Positions 31,700 through 43,690 of a DNA stretch of 64,000 bases are shown one piece after another. The position numbers and the translations under genes are program-made. Origin of the DNA: Calycina herbarum (taxonomy: Eukaryota; Ascomycota; Leotiomycetes; Helotiales; Pezizellaceae); assembly GCA_001414485.1 (NCBI GenBank), contig LLEY01000066.1:62001-126000 (forward strand), in the 5' to 3' direction. How positions within the stretch are numbered: the first letter of the stretch is position 1; the number at the start of each line of letters is the position of its first letter. The notes below the pieces were generated by a model. The model had not been told where the DNA came from and did no database searches. It saw only the letters and a list, made by a program, of their open reading frames with translations.

Positions 31700-34600
31700 A
31701 TAGTATAACCTCGAGGTTATTAAGGCAAATCTAGTACTTTATAGCTGAGAACTAAAAAGAGGATACGAGGGTAAGCTTAAGACCGTGTAAGATAGCTCTT
31801 ACTTCTATATTATATATTTCTAAGGTTTTGCTAAAAGAGAAGAGCTTTATATTTAAAACAACCTCTTCTCTTATAAGGTATATACCTCCTTCTATGTTTT
31901 TATCGTCTAAGTAAGAGCTGTTAGTAAATATAACTAGGTCTATAGGCGGAATAGAGGCGAGGAATTTAAGAAATTCGGCTTTATAAGAGTCTTTATTACT
32001 ACTAGGGCTTAGGCCGGCTACCTTGAGAAGGCGAGCTTAGCGGTTAAACCCTCTACTCTATAGAGAGTCTTGAATTAGATCGACTTCTTCTAAAGAGGGG
32101 AGAGGTTTAGAAGAGCGGTAAATAAGCCTAGCTTTTAAGTAAGAGTTATTTATATATTACTTAAGCGAGTGTGCTAAGTTAAGTTGTTAAGTTCTAGCTT
32201 TAAAAGCTTCGCTTTTTACTATAAGAGTAATTTTAGCGGCTAGGAGGCTAGATTCTATAAGAAGTACCGAGGTAGGAGTGGTTTTATAGACTAGGAGGAT
32301 AATCCTAGTATACTTTGTAACTACTCTATCTAGGAGAGTTAGGTAGCAGCTAATCCGGTTATTTATAGTACCTACTTAGCTTGTTTTCGTATAACCAGGG
32401 TACTAGGTCTCGTGCTTAAAATAGACGATTAAGAGGATATAAGTAGTAATTACTTGTTTTAGTAGATATAAGAGAGATCCTCTTACTATGTTTGTTGTTC
32501 TTTTAAGAGTATTAGCTATAAGTGTAGCCTTGCTAGCTATTTATAACGAAACTCAAACGAACTAAACAAAGATAACTAAGTCTCGAAGGTTAGTATATAG
32601 GTAAGAAGTACAGATACGCCGGGTTGTTTACTTAGAAGTGAACTCGTTACTTATATCAAAGATATTAAATAAGATAATAAGATTAATAACTAAAGTTAAG
32701 TACGAAGCTTCTATCTAATAGCAGACGTACTAGTCTTATATAGAACCTTTCGTTTATATTAGAGTCCTACTTAGTAGGAGTTCTAAAGATAGAGTCCGAC
32801 TCTATTTCTAGGGCTTCTTAAAACTAGACTCTATTACCTAACCGCTCCTAACCAAGTCACGTGATATAACTATAATAAGATCCTTAGGATTATATATCCT
32901 TCCGTATCTAATCCTTTCTACCTATCAGAGTTATAATAGTGCTTGTCCTATTAGAGCGTTGTCTAGACTTCACTTATTTACGTGCTAGTACGTAATTCGT
33001 AATACTATTCTTTTAACGTAACTATAAAAGGTAAGGTAGGGGTTAAAGAAGATACTAAGCTACCGGAGTTCCTATATAGGCTCTATTATCTTTCCTTTAA
33101 CTATAATAGTAGAGAGAGGCTAGATATCTCTCTCTCTTTATTTCCTTTTATAAGAGAAGTAGATAAGTTCTAATTTTTTAGTATTAAAGGTAATACCCTT
33201 GTCTATGCCCTACTTAAGTGCTCTTACTACCTGCTTTACTAGGTCCTTGATATTCTCTGCTTTTAAAAGCTTAAAAGTAAGTAATCTAATATCGTCGGCG
33301 TAGCTAAATCTCTATACTACTAGGAGAGAACCAACTCCTAATCTAAAGAGAGGCTAGATATAGAGTATAAAGAGGATTAGTAAGATAGGCGAGCTTTATA
33401 GAAGGCTATACTAAAGCGGGGTAGCGTCGTCTACTTCTCTATTAAGCTTTACTTTTACTAATCTATTAGTTAAGAAAGAGAAGACCTATTCTATAAAGTA
33501 ATATAGCTATTCTTACTCTCTTAACCTTTTAATTAGACGGCTAGGGAGTACTATGTCAAAGGCGCTCTTAATATCGAGTATAAGAAGAGAGGCTTTCTAC
33601 TTATCTATAAGAGCTAACTTAATATCGAAGGTAAGATAGGTAGTAAGGTCTATAGCGGCTCTTAGTAGAAGAGCTCTAAACTAGTTCTATCTTAGAATAG
33701 AGTGCTTAATAGCTATCTAAGAGACTTACTTAGCGAGGAGCCTTTTAAGCTCTTTTCTAAAGACCGAGAGCAGAGTAATTAGCTAGTATACTTAAGAGGA
33801 GAACTTGTCTTTTTTATTAGGTTTTAGAATAATAGCGATAATAGCGGATTAGAAGATCTTTAGGTAGAAGCCTATCTCTATATAGCCTCTGAATAGTACG
33901 AAGACAAGGTTCGAGATCTATAGCTAGGCTACTTTAAAGACCTCTATTACTAGCTCGTCTTCTCCTAGTATAGTTAAAGCTTTACTAAGGATTAATTCCT
34001 CGACCTCGTATAAAGTAAGGTCTGTCTACGAGAGAGCCTAAGTAGAAGTGGTTAGAGTATTAAATAGTATATCCCCGACTTCGGCCTTATTTATAAGCAG
34101 CTCCTATATAAGGATCTTCTACTTCTCCTAAGTAGTAAAGCCTAGCTAACCTGCTAAGTCTCTTAAGAGGAGAGACTTATATATTCTAGTACTCTAGTAC
34201 TACTTATAAATCTTAAAGACGTCTTTACTCTTCGTAGCCTTATCGATTAGGTTATAGAAGTGTTCTCTCTTTATCTTCCGGATTTCCTACCTTAGACTCC
34301 TACAAAGAGACTTTAAGGCTCGAGAGCTCGTGTTAAGCCTTTGTACCTGCCTTATCTTAGTAGCTACTATCTAGTATTTCTTATTCTACTAGAGGTGTTC
34401 GAATCTATGTCTAAGACCTCGCTTAGTACTACAGAGGTAAGCGCTATATACGCTCTTAGTAATAAATCCTACTAAGGCCTCTAGCAATTCTATATTTAGT
34501 TATTACGTAAGTTCGTATAGCTATTACGTTTCAAGCTTACTTTAAAGAGTAGTCTCGAAGGTTTTAATATTAAAAGTACTAAGTTTCAAAGGCGGATCCT

Positions 34601-35450
34601 TCTCTATTAGGTTTCCTATATACAGAAGCCGGGTAAGAAGTAGAAGGTAGTTAGAGCTATACTTAAAGGTAAGGTCTATCTCAGTAGACGCCTCTCTTTA
34701 GTAGAGGTTACTCGAGTAAAAGATAAGGTTAAGAGTATTACTAAGGTTATACGTTTACGTCTTAGAAGAGGTAGAGAGTTATAGCCCTCTGTCCTCTGTC
34801 TAGTTAATAAGCGAGAGGGCTTATATACTTTCCTACCTAAGGAAATCTAGTTACTAGAGCTAGCTCTTTAGGTTTAAGTTACCGGCTATAAGAGTATTCG
34901 TTATAGTAATATATTATAAGTAAAGAACGAGGTTAATAGCCTCTCTAGCGCTCTTAGCGCCTAGAGAAGTGTTATATACGTTGAGGATATATAATAGGAG
35001 ACCTTAAGAGAGCGTGATCTTAATATAAACAAGGTCTTAATATTTAAGCGAGGGTGTAATCGGTGTTTATTAACTTAAGAGAATCCTCGCTACTTTTTAT
35101 ATAAATATAAGTACTCTAGAGAGGTTATCGTTCTAGTTATATATAGGTATAAAGCAGGTGTAATTCAGGTAGCGTCTTATAATCTAAACCCTAATCTCTC
35201 TCTAGTATATATATAGTTCTTAGATAAGAACTATGTTAACTCGTCTAGAGTAAGCTAGTTAGAGAACCAGCTCCTAGTACTCGCTAGACTTATAAACGTT
35301 AATCTATAGAACTTAGAGGCAGTGGTTTTTAGTAAGCTCTTATCTACTTATAGAGAAACTATAATAGTATTTCCTCGGGTTCTTTAAATAAAGAAGTCGT
35401 TAAGAGCCTCTTTTATAGAAGTGTCTATAAGAGTATTAAAATCATCTTCT
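31700..35450 (-). pseudogene. LINE ORF2 relic: endonuclease, reverse transcriptase, RNase H
   Basis: Minus-strand remnants in the expected order: endonuclease AGNLNL near 34870, RT palm motifs KSAFDIVLPSRL (near 33580), LLILFILYIAS (near 33380) and YADDI (33302-33291), then RNase H FTNSSYLDDKN (near 31930) and EIYNIEVRAI (near 31830). Stops at former CAG, CAA and TGG codons break every frame. A 463-bp solo LTR splits it between RT and RNase H. Confidence 0.8.
32542..33004 (-). mobile_element. solo LTR, 463-bp subfamily
   Basis: Begins TATAACGAAACTC and ends TTCGTAATA (TG...CA ends changed to TA...TA by transitions), flanked by CTATT at 32537-32541 and 33005-33009. Length and sequence match the LTR at 63086-63548. 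It contains GTCACGTGATATAA. It sits inside the LINE ORF2 relic, so it inserted later and lost its body by LTR recombination. Confidence 0.85.
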
Positions 35451-35520
35451 TAGAATAGTAAGATAGACGAGATAGGCGAGGTAGGCGAGGTAGGCGGGAG
35501 AGGCGAGAGAGGCGAGGAAG

Positions 35521-35954
35521 TGTAACGAAACTCAAACGAACTAAACAAAGGTGACTAAGTCTCGAAGGTTAGTATATAGATAAGAAGTATAGACGCGATA
35601 GATTGTTCACTTAGAAGTGAACTCGTTACTTATATTAAAGATGTCAAATAAGATAATAAGATTAATAACTAAAGTTAAGTACGAAGCTCCTATCTAATAG
35701 CAGACGTGCCAGTCTTATATAGAACTGTAGTCCTCTGTTCTAATCGCTCTAGTCGCTCGCCTTGATCGCTTTAGTCGATAGGCGACTTAAGCGACTTAGG
35801 CGACTAGGTTATATAATGTTTCTTACTAAAGAAATCTATAGATCGCTTAGCTAGTCTAAGGATCCTTCTTTCTATAAGAGTTTCCGATAGTGCTTAACCT
35901 GTCAGGGCGCCGCCTAGTCTTTACTTATTATATACTTACACGTGATTTGTAACA
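35521..35954 (-). repeat. element C 3' LTR (434 bp)
   Basis: Starts TGTAACGAAACTC, ends GATTTGTAACA. Contains GCGACTTAAGCGACTTAGGC short repeats in its U3 part. Confidence 0.85.
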
Positions 35955-38900
35955 CTATCCCCTTCTTAGCCTAGCGTGTCTCTACGCTTAAGTACGACCT
36001 AAGAAATACCGTTAGAAGGCTAGCAGCCTTTTCTTACTATAATGTTTTTAATAACACTATCTATAAAAGATAAACTAAAATAAAATCGTATTAATAACGC
36101 CCTTTGTATCGATTAAGTAGGATCTGAAATATCTCCTTATACTCGTTGTCTTACTTTTATATCCGGTCGTCGATATATATCTATTACTAGGGATAAGAAA
36201 TGTTCTAAGTATACTAGGAAGGGTAAAACTTATAATATTAAGGAGTAAAATCGAATGTTTTTAACTTTTAAATAGGAATCTCTTAATATATAGAAACGTC
36301 GTCTATAGGTTAAGGAGGAGATAGCCTATTAAGCCTAAGAAAAGGCCTTTTAAGCCTAGTAGGAAGTAATGTTAAAAGTGCTCTGTCTCCGAGTATAGTA
36401 ACGTCTTCTTAATAAGCGAGAATAATAAATACTTCGTCGAGGACTTAGTACTCTTTAGGAGCTAGATAAAGCCGAGGAGAAGGATGAAAAAGAGAAAGAA
36501 GAGAAGGAAAGAAGAGAGAAGGCTGCTAGGCTGGCCGCCTACTCTACCTCTACTACTTCTAACCCTGCTTTTAACCTAGGTCTCGATCCTAGTTTCTTTA
36601 AGGTCTTCCTTATTAATTACCTAATATAGATAACCTTAGGTTTTAATAGTAGAAGTTCTAAAGTTCCTCTAAGTATTAGTTAATATTTTTTCTAAGCTTT
36701 TAAGTGTTTTCTAAATATAGGTAATCTAACTATTTAATTAAATACTTAATCTTACCTCTAATAATCTTATAGTTAAGAATTCTTTTTACTTTATATTTAG
36801 TATTTAGATTAACTAGTTAAATTTCTATAAATAAGGCTAGTAGTGCTCCTGATAATACTAGTTTAAGTAAGAATATATAAAATACTAGATAAATGTTTAT
36901 TATTCTTAGTAGTACTAATTTATAATTTAAAGGTATTTTAACTTATTTAATTTTAAATAGTCTAAGTTTTTATAATCTAGTTTATTACTTAGTCTTTTTA
37001 TATTAATGTTTTTCTATACTAAGTAGACTTTATCTCTCTCTTTTAGTATTAGCTTCTAACTACGTCGTTTGTTATAATAGTACGCGTTCCTTTTAGTAAT
37101 AAACTATAAATCCTCTATAAGTTCCTTATATAACCTCTTAATTTTTAAGACCTAAATATAAGTAAGTTAGTTATTAATAGTTATAGATAGTAGTTCTTAA
37201 TATACTAATAATTCATACTTAAAGTTAATATAAAATAGTATAATAAGTGTTATTTCTATTACTAAACTATTATAAGCAAACTATACTAAGGGTAGTAGTT
37301 TTACCTAGTTATTTTACTAGTAGTTTATATAATAATAAAGGTATATTTTAACTATTTAATTTATCTATTTATTTCCTTTATTTATTTAAGAGTAAAAAGC
37401 TATAGAAAGCTTTCTTTTTATACCTAATCGTTCTATAAAAGTAATTTAAAATTTTAAGGTAAAGAGCTTATCTCTATCTAAGATTATCTCTTCTAGTAGT
37501 CTATATTTTAAGACTACTTCTTTTAGAAATATAAATACTAATTCCTTAGCTATACTTAATTCTATATATAGTACTAGAATTATATATTTTATAAGCCTTT
37601 TTATAATAACTAAGATCGAGTTATACTTAACTCCTATTATTAGATCTTTAGATTTTAATAACTTAATAATAAAATCTATAGATATTAATTTCTAAGGTAT
37701 ATATAATATTAGAGTAGTATTTATCTATCTATAAGAAGTATAATAGGAAGCTTTATTCCTAGTATAGGTATTATATTCTACTATTACTTCTTTAACTATC
37801 GTAGATAACCGATTAATATAGTAGTATTATCTTATTCTCTAAAGAGTTCTACGAATTCCTTAGTATTCGTAAGCAGGTATAGTATAGTATTCCTATATAA
37901 ATTCCTTAGTATACAAGCTAGGAACCTATAATTTCCCTTTTATATACTAGTTATAACCTTTATATATATTCTAGATTTTATCTATCTAGATATTATTTAT
38001 TACTACTATCTTATATATAGTAGGTACTAAGTCTCTATTTTTAAGAGTTTTTAAGATTATAATCTTCTTATACTCTTTATTTCCCTTATATTTAGGTTTC
38101 TAGCTAAGAGTATTAGCTTAAGTATTTAACATTCTCTTTATATATTAAATAATAATATTAAATCCTTCTAATATCTCTAACTATCTAGCTAATTATCTTA
38201 TTATAAGTTCCTTAGTTGTTATAAACGTTTTAAGGTTTTCGTAGTTAAATAAAATTATAACTAGGTGTTTTATTAGCTATAAATAAATTCTCTAGTATTC
38301 TAAAGCTAGTACTATAATAAGCAGTTCCTTATTAAAAATACTATAGTTCTATTATACTAGGTTAAATGTTTTAAAATAATATATAATAAGTATAAGTTTT
38401 CTCTTTTTATTTAGTTATAAGTAAATCATATCTACTAATATATTTAAGGTATCTATTTTAATTATACTTAGTTTTTCTATATTAAAGTTATATAGAATAG
38501 GTTTTTTTATAAACCTTATCTTAATCTTTTAAAAAGCGTTCTTAGCTTATTTATTCTAAATAAATTTAATAGCTTTCTTAACTAGTATTATTATTAGTTT
38601 AGTAATCTTTATATAGTCTTATATAAATAGATAGTAAAAGTTTATAAATCTAAGAAAGGACTATATATCTTTTACATTCTCTAGTAACTTCTAGTTTAAG
38701 ATATCTTAGATTTTTACTAGATCTATTTCTATTTTCTCTAAGCTAAATACCTATCTTAGGAAAAGTGTCTAAGTTACTCTAAACTTGTATTTTAAGAGTT
38801 TTAACTAAGAGTTTACTTTTATAAGTTATTATAAAACTTCTCTAATATATCTCTTATATTCTTCTTCTTTTTCTAAGAAGATTAAGATATTATCTAAGTA

Positions 38901-41274
38901 ATAAATTACTATTACTCTTAAAAGATCTCTTAAAATATTATTATTTTATCTTTAATATATAGCTAGTATATTATAAAGTCTAAATAGTATAACTATATAT
39001 TTATAAAAGCTTAATAGTAAAGTAAATACTATCTTCTATTTATCTCTAACTTTTATTTATATAAGTTTATAAGTATTTTATTAATCTAGTTTCGTAAATC
39101 GTACTACCTTATCTAACTTATCTTATAAGTATTAGCTAGGTAGTAGTAGATAAGCGTCCTTAACTATAACGTGATTTACTTCTCTATAATTAATATATAC
39201 TCTTTTATCTAAGTTATCTTTTTTCTTAATAATAAGTATATTTAAGGTAATTAGTAACTTAGATCTTCTAATATATCTCTTCTTAATATCTTCCTTTATA
39301 TAACTCTTTATTCTCTATAAGCTTTTCTAGTTATATAACCGAAGCTTCTGCTTTAAGAGGTAATAACCCTCTTTTAATTTAATCTTATAATCTTATAGAT
39401 AATATTCTAGTAAAGCTCGTAAGTCTTCTAAGTTTTTAAACAAAGCCTTAAATTCTCTATACTATATAGGTATTTCTTTATTAGCTTTTATACTAATCTG
39501 TAGAGAACCTTAGACAAGGTATCCTAATATCTTAGAAGAGGTAGTACTAACCTTGTTCTAGCCTTATAGTTATAATTATAATCCTATATAATTATATTAA
39601 CTAAAGGTTATTATTTAAGCCTTCTAATTAATATCTAGATTATATTCCTAAATCTATAGTATACTAAGTATTACTTTCTTACTTCCTATTTTAATAATAT
39701 TAAATTATATATTTAAGTAGTATTCTTTAATATTAATCTTTATTAGAATAGTCTATTAATTAATAATCCTATTTTAATATATAATGTCTATTCTATTAAC
39801 TACTTTTAATCGATATAGTATTATCTTTTTAATTAGAATATTTAGCTTCTCTTAAGTTATTAGAGAAATAAAGTTGTCTATTACTCCTAAGTCTATTATA
39901 ACTTATAACTTCTTTCTCTTTATCTTTACAGTTATAACTAACTGACTTTCTCTAGAGGTAGTACTTAGCTTTCTAACTATCAGTTAGTAGAGTTCTCTCT
40001 ATACTAACTCCGTTTCTTAGTCTATATCGTACTCGTTTATCTCCTAGAAGATTATACTAAATAATTTTCTACTTTCTAACTCCTAAAATATTACTCTAAC
40101 TTTTCTAACTAAAGCAACTATAGTATACTAGCCTCCTATTTCTAGTATAGCTTCCTTATTATCAGGTAGTATATCTAAAAAACTAGGTTTAGAGTATTCT
40201 ATAAAGTTGTTAGAACCCTGCTATTACTATAAGCTGGTTTTAATCTGCGTACTATATCCTCTAGCCTCGAGTTCTTCGTCTATAAGTTCTATTCTTTCTA
40301 GTAAAGCTACTTCTTTTTAGATAGTAGCGTTCGCTTATTTCTCTTTAGAGTCTTTCTTCTTACTATACTCGTTTACTCTATAGCTAGAGAGGCTATAGTT
40401 GTAACATAAGTTCTACTTACGACAACGATCTCGCTCTTTCTAGGAAAGTCCTTTCTTTAGTAAGTCTCTTTCTTAAGTTCCTTTTTCTAGGACCTAACAC
40501 TTCTAAGTAATATTAACTTTTATAGGATCCCTATAGTCTTTTTTCCTACCTTTTCCTTAATATCGATATCTATAACTACCCTTTTTCTCTAGATTCCTCT
40601 TATAATTCTAATTATTAATTTTAATTATATCGTTAGTTAACTTATTAAGTATATCTAAGAAGTTATCTCTAGCTAATTCATCTTTAACACTGTCTTTTAA
40701 TTCTCTATAATATTACTTATATAAAGCTTTATCGTTCTAGCTAAGATATATAGAGTATTATTAGAATATTAACGTATATTTAGCTACTAACCCTTTTTAT
40801 CAAAGGCTATATAAAGCTCGTACTACTTTTTTCTTTAAATCTATATCTATAAACGTTTAGTTAATTCCTTTCTTAAATCTAATAACAGTTAAAAACAATC
40901 CTTAAGTACTTTTACTTATAAGGTTTAATACTCTTCTATTTAATATTTTATTTTTCTAAAAATCCTCTAAATATAACTCTATCTAGTTATATACCGCTTC
41001 TTTAAAACAAGTAGTAAGCTATATAACTTAATTAGTTTTATAAGTAAACTATACTAAATAAAAGTTCAAGTATATTAAAGCTTTTATAATAAATTTAACA
41101 AGCTTCTCTAGAGAGCTGTTAAACGTTTTAGATACTAGTAATTTCACTTCCTCTCTAATAGTAGTAACTAACACTGCTGGTATTATTAGCGCTAAGAGCG
41201 GTATAGGGGTTAAACTCGAGGATAGCATAGTTTTTAATATTATATTAGTAGTACTTCTAAGTAGGTACTTAAAG

Positions 41275-41708
41275 TATAACAAAACTTAAATAAACTAAAC
41301 AAAGGTAACTAAGTCTTAAAAGTTAGTATATAAATAAGAAGTATAGATATAATAGATTATTTACTTAGAAGTAAACTCGTTACTTATATCAAAGATATTA
41401 AATAAGATAATAAGATTAATAACTAAAGTTAAGTACAAAGCTCCTATCTAATAGCAGACGTGCTAGTCTTATATAGAACTGTAGTCCTCCGTTCTAATCG
41501 CTCTAGTCGCTCGCCTTAATCGCTTTAGTCGACAGGCGACTTAAGCGACTCAGGCGACTAGGTTACGTAATATTTCTTACCAAAGAAATCCATAGATCGC
41601 TTAGCTAGTCTAAGGATCCTTCTTTCTATAAGAGTTTCCGATAGTGCTTAACCTGTTAGAGCGCTACCTAGTCTTCACTCGTTATATGCTTATACGTGAT
41701 TCGTAACA
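41275..41708 (-). repeat. element C 5' LTR (434 bp)
   Basis: Starts TATAACAAAACTT, ends GATTCGTAACA; pairs with 35521-35954 and differs from it by transitions where I compared them. Confidence 0.85.
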
Positions 41709-41759
41709 GGAAGGTAAGATAGGCGAGGTAGGTAAGGTAGGCGAAGTAGGCGAGGTAGT

Positions 41760-43100
41760 CGAGTTAGAAGAGCTGTCTACTCTAGCTTATAGAGTAGCCG
41801 GAGCTTCTATGTCTCGGCTACTATAAGAGGAGTCTTCCTCTCTTCTTATCTATATTTTATTATATACTTACTAAATAGTTCTCTTATTCTCGGTTAAGAG
41901 GCGTGTCTCTAAGTTGCTTAGTCTAAGCTAGCACCCTAGGTTATCTAAGACGTAAGGTCTACTATAATATAAGCACTTTAGCTTATACTATATATATCTT
42001 AAATATATAGAGTAAAAGTCTTTAGAGTATTAAGTAGTACTATATAGACGGTATTATTAGTTCTTTCTACAGTTCCTTTAGTTATACTATCTCTAGTACT
42101 TAGAGTACTATATAATTATAGAAACCTTAGAAAGAGATTTAAAGAAGACAGTCTAAGAGATATAGAACAGCTTATCTAATAGCGAGATCCTTATTATATT
42201 AACCTTTATAGAGGCTATTCTAATTCGTTTCTTAATTACTATAGCTACTACTTTAGAAGTAGTAGAGACAAGAGTTAATATAATTACTTCTTTTTCGTTA
42301 ATCTTAATAACTTCGATACTTCGAGGTATCTCTAATAAGTAGTATACTACCTAGTTTTATAAGGTCTTAATCTTAGCTATAGAGAATAGCGTCTATATAA
42401 ATGTCTTCTTTATTAATAACAGGGCTTCTAAGACAGCCTCGTTCTTTAGTATAATAGCGAAACTAGAGCTAACTAAGAGAACCTCTTATATAAGCTCTTT
42501 ATAACCTATCTTTGGATTATAAAGAGTAAGAAAGATAGCTAGAGTAGAATATTTCCTTTCTAGGGAATTAGAGAGTAGTTAGATAAAGACTCTAAGATCT
42601 AGTTTAGCTAAAGAACTCTTATTCTTATCCTTCTATAGCTTTGAAGTACTAGTAGAGAGAGAGAGAGAGTAGAGTATTATTACTAGTATGCTTTTAGGCG
42701 CTAAGGTACCTTTTATAGTCTATATATATAAAAAAAATTTAGCCGAGCCTAGAGAGAGAGGAGAAGTCGTAGATAGCGTAGAGCCTCTTCTATATATAAT
42801 AGAGGAGGTTTCTAAGATCAAGAGTAGTAGAGAGAGTGTCTCTAAAGTATATACTTAGTAGAATAGTAGGCTGATATCGGCAACTTAAGTATAAAAGGCT
42901 CGGAGGTAGAGAAGAAGGTTAGGAGAGGCTTTGTTAAGAGTAGTACTTAGATAGTAATCTATAGCTTCTATAGTTTCTCTAAAGAAGGTTTAGCTTATAG
43001 TACTATACTTAAGAGCTTTAGAAGTTGCTAAGACAAAGTGCTATTATATATTCAGAAGAGGGAGGATCGGGCGCTCTCTCTCTTTTCCTAGGTCTCTTCT
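41760..43100 (-). pseudogene. LINE ORF1 relic
   Basis: Minus-strand traces of a Gag-like ORF1 with a decayed knuckle region near 42000-41880 (KVLILFRPYVLDNLGC-type remains where Cys codons became Tyr or stops). It lies 5' of ORF2, separated from it by the inserted element C. Exact limits cannot be set. Confidence 0.5.
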
Positions 43101-43251
43101 TAGAGACGTAGGTAAGGCCGGAGGCCTTCTAAGAAAGGTCTCTATAGAAGGAAATCGGCTTATTAAGTGCGAGTAGATAAGAGCGAGTGATTTAGAACAA
43201 AAAATTCGATCTACGAAAAAAGATGTAGTGAATATATAGCTATAAGTTTAT

Positions 43252-43690
43252 TATTACGAATCACGTGTAAGTATATAATAAGTGAAGACTAAGTAGCGCT
43301 CTAATAAGTTAAGTACTATCGGAAACTCTTATAAACGAAAAGAGGGATCCTTAGACTAGCTAAGCGATCTATGGATTTCTTTAGGTAAGAAACATCACGT
43401 GACCTAGTTGCCTAAGTCGCTTAAGTCGCCTGTCGACTAAAGCGATTAGAGCGAGCGACTAAAGCGATTAGAACAGGAGACTATAGTTCTATATAAGACT
43501 AGCACGTCTGCTATTAGATAAGAGCTTCGTACTTAACTTTAGTTATTAATCTTATTATCTTATTTAATATCTTTAATATAAGTAACGAGTTTACTTCTAA
43601 GTAAACAACCTAGCGTATCTATACTTCTTATCTATATACTAACCTTTGAGACTTAGTTATCTTTGTTTAGTTTATTTAAGTTTTGTTATA
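43252..43690 (+). repeat. element D 5' LTR (439 bp)
   Basis: Same length and sequence family as the LTRs of element A, opposite in orientation to those of element C. Confidence 0.85.

Larger units (their letters stand above)
35521..41708 (-). mobile_element. gypsy element C, complete with two LTRs, nested in the LINE
   Basis: LTRs 35521-35954 and 41275-41708 are both 434 bp; flanking duplications are GGAAG (35516-35520 and 41709-41713). Next to the left LTR is CTATCCCCTTCTTAGCC, the reverse of a polypurine tract, so the element reads on the minus strand. Minus-strand translation shows gag remains near 41.2-40.6 kb, protease/RT/RNase H/integrase traces from 39.9 to 37.5 kb, and the YLDN remnant of the RT catalytic box near 38900. 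Pol matches elements D and A, but the region just inside the 5' LTR diverges from theirs after about 25 bp. All frames are broken. Confidence 0.85.
30807..43232 (-). mobile_element. RIP-degraded LINE (non-LTR retrotransposon), interrupted by later insertions
   Basis: Minus-strand element with a TTTATTTATTTATTTC tail at its 3' end (30807) and 12-bp flanking duplications. In minus-strand order I read, through many stops: ORF1 with CCHC-knuckle traces (about 42.0-41.8 kb), an endonuclease with an AGNLNL motif from AGDFN-like (about 34.9-34.8 kb), reverse transcriptase with KSAFDIVLPSRL (about 33.58 kb) and YADDI (33302-33291), and RNase H with FTNSS for YTDGS (about 31.93 kb). This layout fits the I/Tad group of fungal LINEs. 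Subtracting element C and the solo LTR leaves about 5.8 kb, a normal full length. No frame is intact. Confidence 0.85.

Noticed and set aside
41049..41282. 77-codon open frame in element C
   Set aside because: It is a surviving fragment at the gag/5' LTR junction of a degraded retrotransposon, not an independent gene.
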